DNA of 7,102 nucleotides from Burkholderiales bacterium (GTDB lineage: Bacteria; Pseudomonadota; Gammaproteobacteria; Burkholderiales; Burkholderiaceae_C), in contig JANXMO010000643.1 in assembly GCA_025354615.1 (NCBI GenBank), positions 1 through 7,102 on the forward strand, written 5' to 3'. The notes under the pieces are model-generated. The model made no database searches and was not told the origin of the DNA. It saw only the letters and a program-made list of their open reading frames with translations. The translations under genes and the position numbers were made by a program. Position 1 is the stretch's first letter, and each line of letters starts with the position of its first letter. Below, piece by piece: positions 6,850-7,102 of this stretch.

Positions 6850-7102
6850 ATGACGCGTTCTCATTTGGTTTCGGAGCTGGCCGAACGTTTCGGTCAGCTC
6901 ACCCAACGCGACACCGAGTTCGCAGTCAAAACCATTCTGGACGCCATAGCGGATGCGTTGGCGCGGGGTCACCGGATCGAGATCCGTGGCTTTGGAAGTT
7001 TTTCCGTCAACCGCCGGCCACCACGTATGGGGCGCAATCCCCGTTCCGGTGAACAAGTCGAGGTGTTTGAAAAACGGGTGCCGCACTTCAAGCCGGGAAA
7101 GG
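6850..7102 (+). CDS. ihfB: Integration host factor subunit beta (3' partial)
   Basis: The frame encodes the first 84 residues and runs off the window. IHF-beta pairs with IHF-alpha and bends DNA sharply at specific sites, acting in recombination, replication and transcription. From ATG 6850 the protein begins [14 protein letters not shown], then has [13 protein letters not shown] at 25-37 in the helical body, [10 protein letters not shown] at 43-52, and the DNA-binding arm [13 protein letters not shown] at 55-67 with Pro64, the residue that intercalates into [11 protein letters not shown] at 77-84 is the conserved end of the core, so about 15-25 residues are probably missing beyond the window. 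[14 protein letters not shown] in the arm is the betaproteobacterial style of IHF-beta, and its place after rpsA supports beta over alpha or HU. A TTG at 6829 with a well-placed AAGGAG is a serious alternative start. The gap to rpsA is 71 nt with no terminator seen, so co-transcription with rpsA is likely. Confidence 0.93.
   Translation, partial: MTRSHLVSELAERFGQLTQRDTEFAVKTILDAIADALARGHRIEIRGFGSFSVNRRPPRMGRNPRSGEQVEVFEKRVPHFKPGK

Noticed and set aside
6660..7052. 130-codon + strand frame across the rpsA-ihfB junction
   Set aside because: It overlaps the rpsA end and most of ihfB in another frame and shows no recognisable family; both overlapped genes are solid.
1..7102. A previously undescribed multi-gene system such as defence, toxin-antitoxin or mobile cargo
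   Set aside because: Every long stretch is accounted for by conserved housekeeping genes in a known order; nothing accessory, repeated or mobile is visible.

Overview
The window is a chromosomal housekeeping segment of a betaproteobacterium. It most likely comes from Burkholderiales, and the Comamonadaceae side of that order fits best. The reasons are the gene order (gyrA, a DUF2059 gene, pheA, tyrA, aroA-cmk, rpsA, ihfB), the fused aroA-cmk gene, and the sequence style of the GyrA, S1 and IHF-beta proteins. All genes lie on the + strand, are tightly packed, and share similar moderately GC-rich codon use. I see no mobile element, tRNA, rRNA, CRISPR array or sign of horizontal transfer.

Layout: 1-233 is the 3' end of gyrA. 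230-838 is a small exported DUF2059 protein whose start overlaps the gyrA stop. 852-1952 is pheA (chorismate mutase/prephenate dehydratase with an ACT domain). 1967-2854 is tyrA (prephenate dehydrogenase). 2883-4907 is one reading frame encoding EPSP synthase (AroA) followed by cytidylate kinase (Cmk). 4908-5059 is the only sizeable non-coding gap and forms the rpsA leader. 5060-6778 is rpsA (ribosomal protein S1), broken by one in-frame amber codon. 6850-7102 is the 5' part of ihfB (integration host factor beta), which runs off the window.

How the genes work together: AroA makes EPSP, the direct precursor of chorismate. PheA takes chorismate through prephenate to phenylpyruvate, and TyrA takes prephenate toward tyrosine, so the middle of the window is a compact phenylalanine/tyrosine block. 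Cmk (CMP/dCMP phosphorylation), S1 (mRNA binding on the 30S subunit) and IHF-beta (DNA bending) form the widely conserved cmk-rpsA-ihfB group. The Cmk domain is joined to AroA with a linker of only about ten residues.

Points of interest: (1) an in-frame TAG at 5687-5689 inside S1 domain 3, where family members and a paralogous repeat in the same protein have lysine; (2) the AroA-Cmk fusion; (3) no serC between the DUF2059 gene and pheA; (4) an rpsA leader without a Shine-Dalgarno, with a small hairpin and a 12-bp direct repeat; (5) a good ribosome binding site before ihfB that fits an upstream TTG start better than the family-standard ATG. I found no convincing undescribed multi-gene system.
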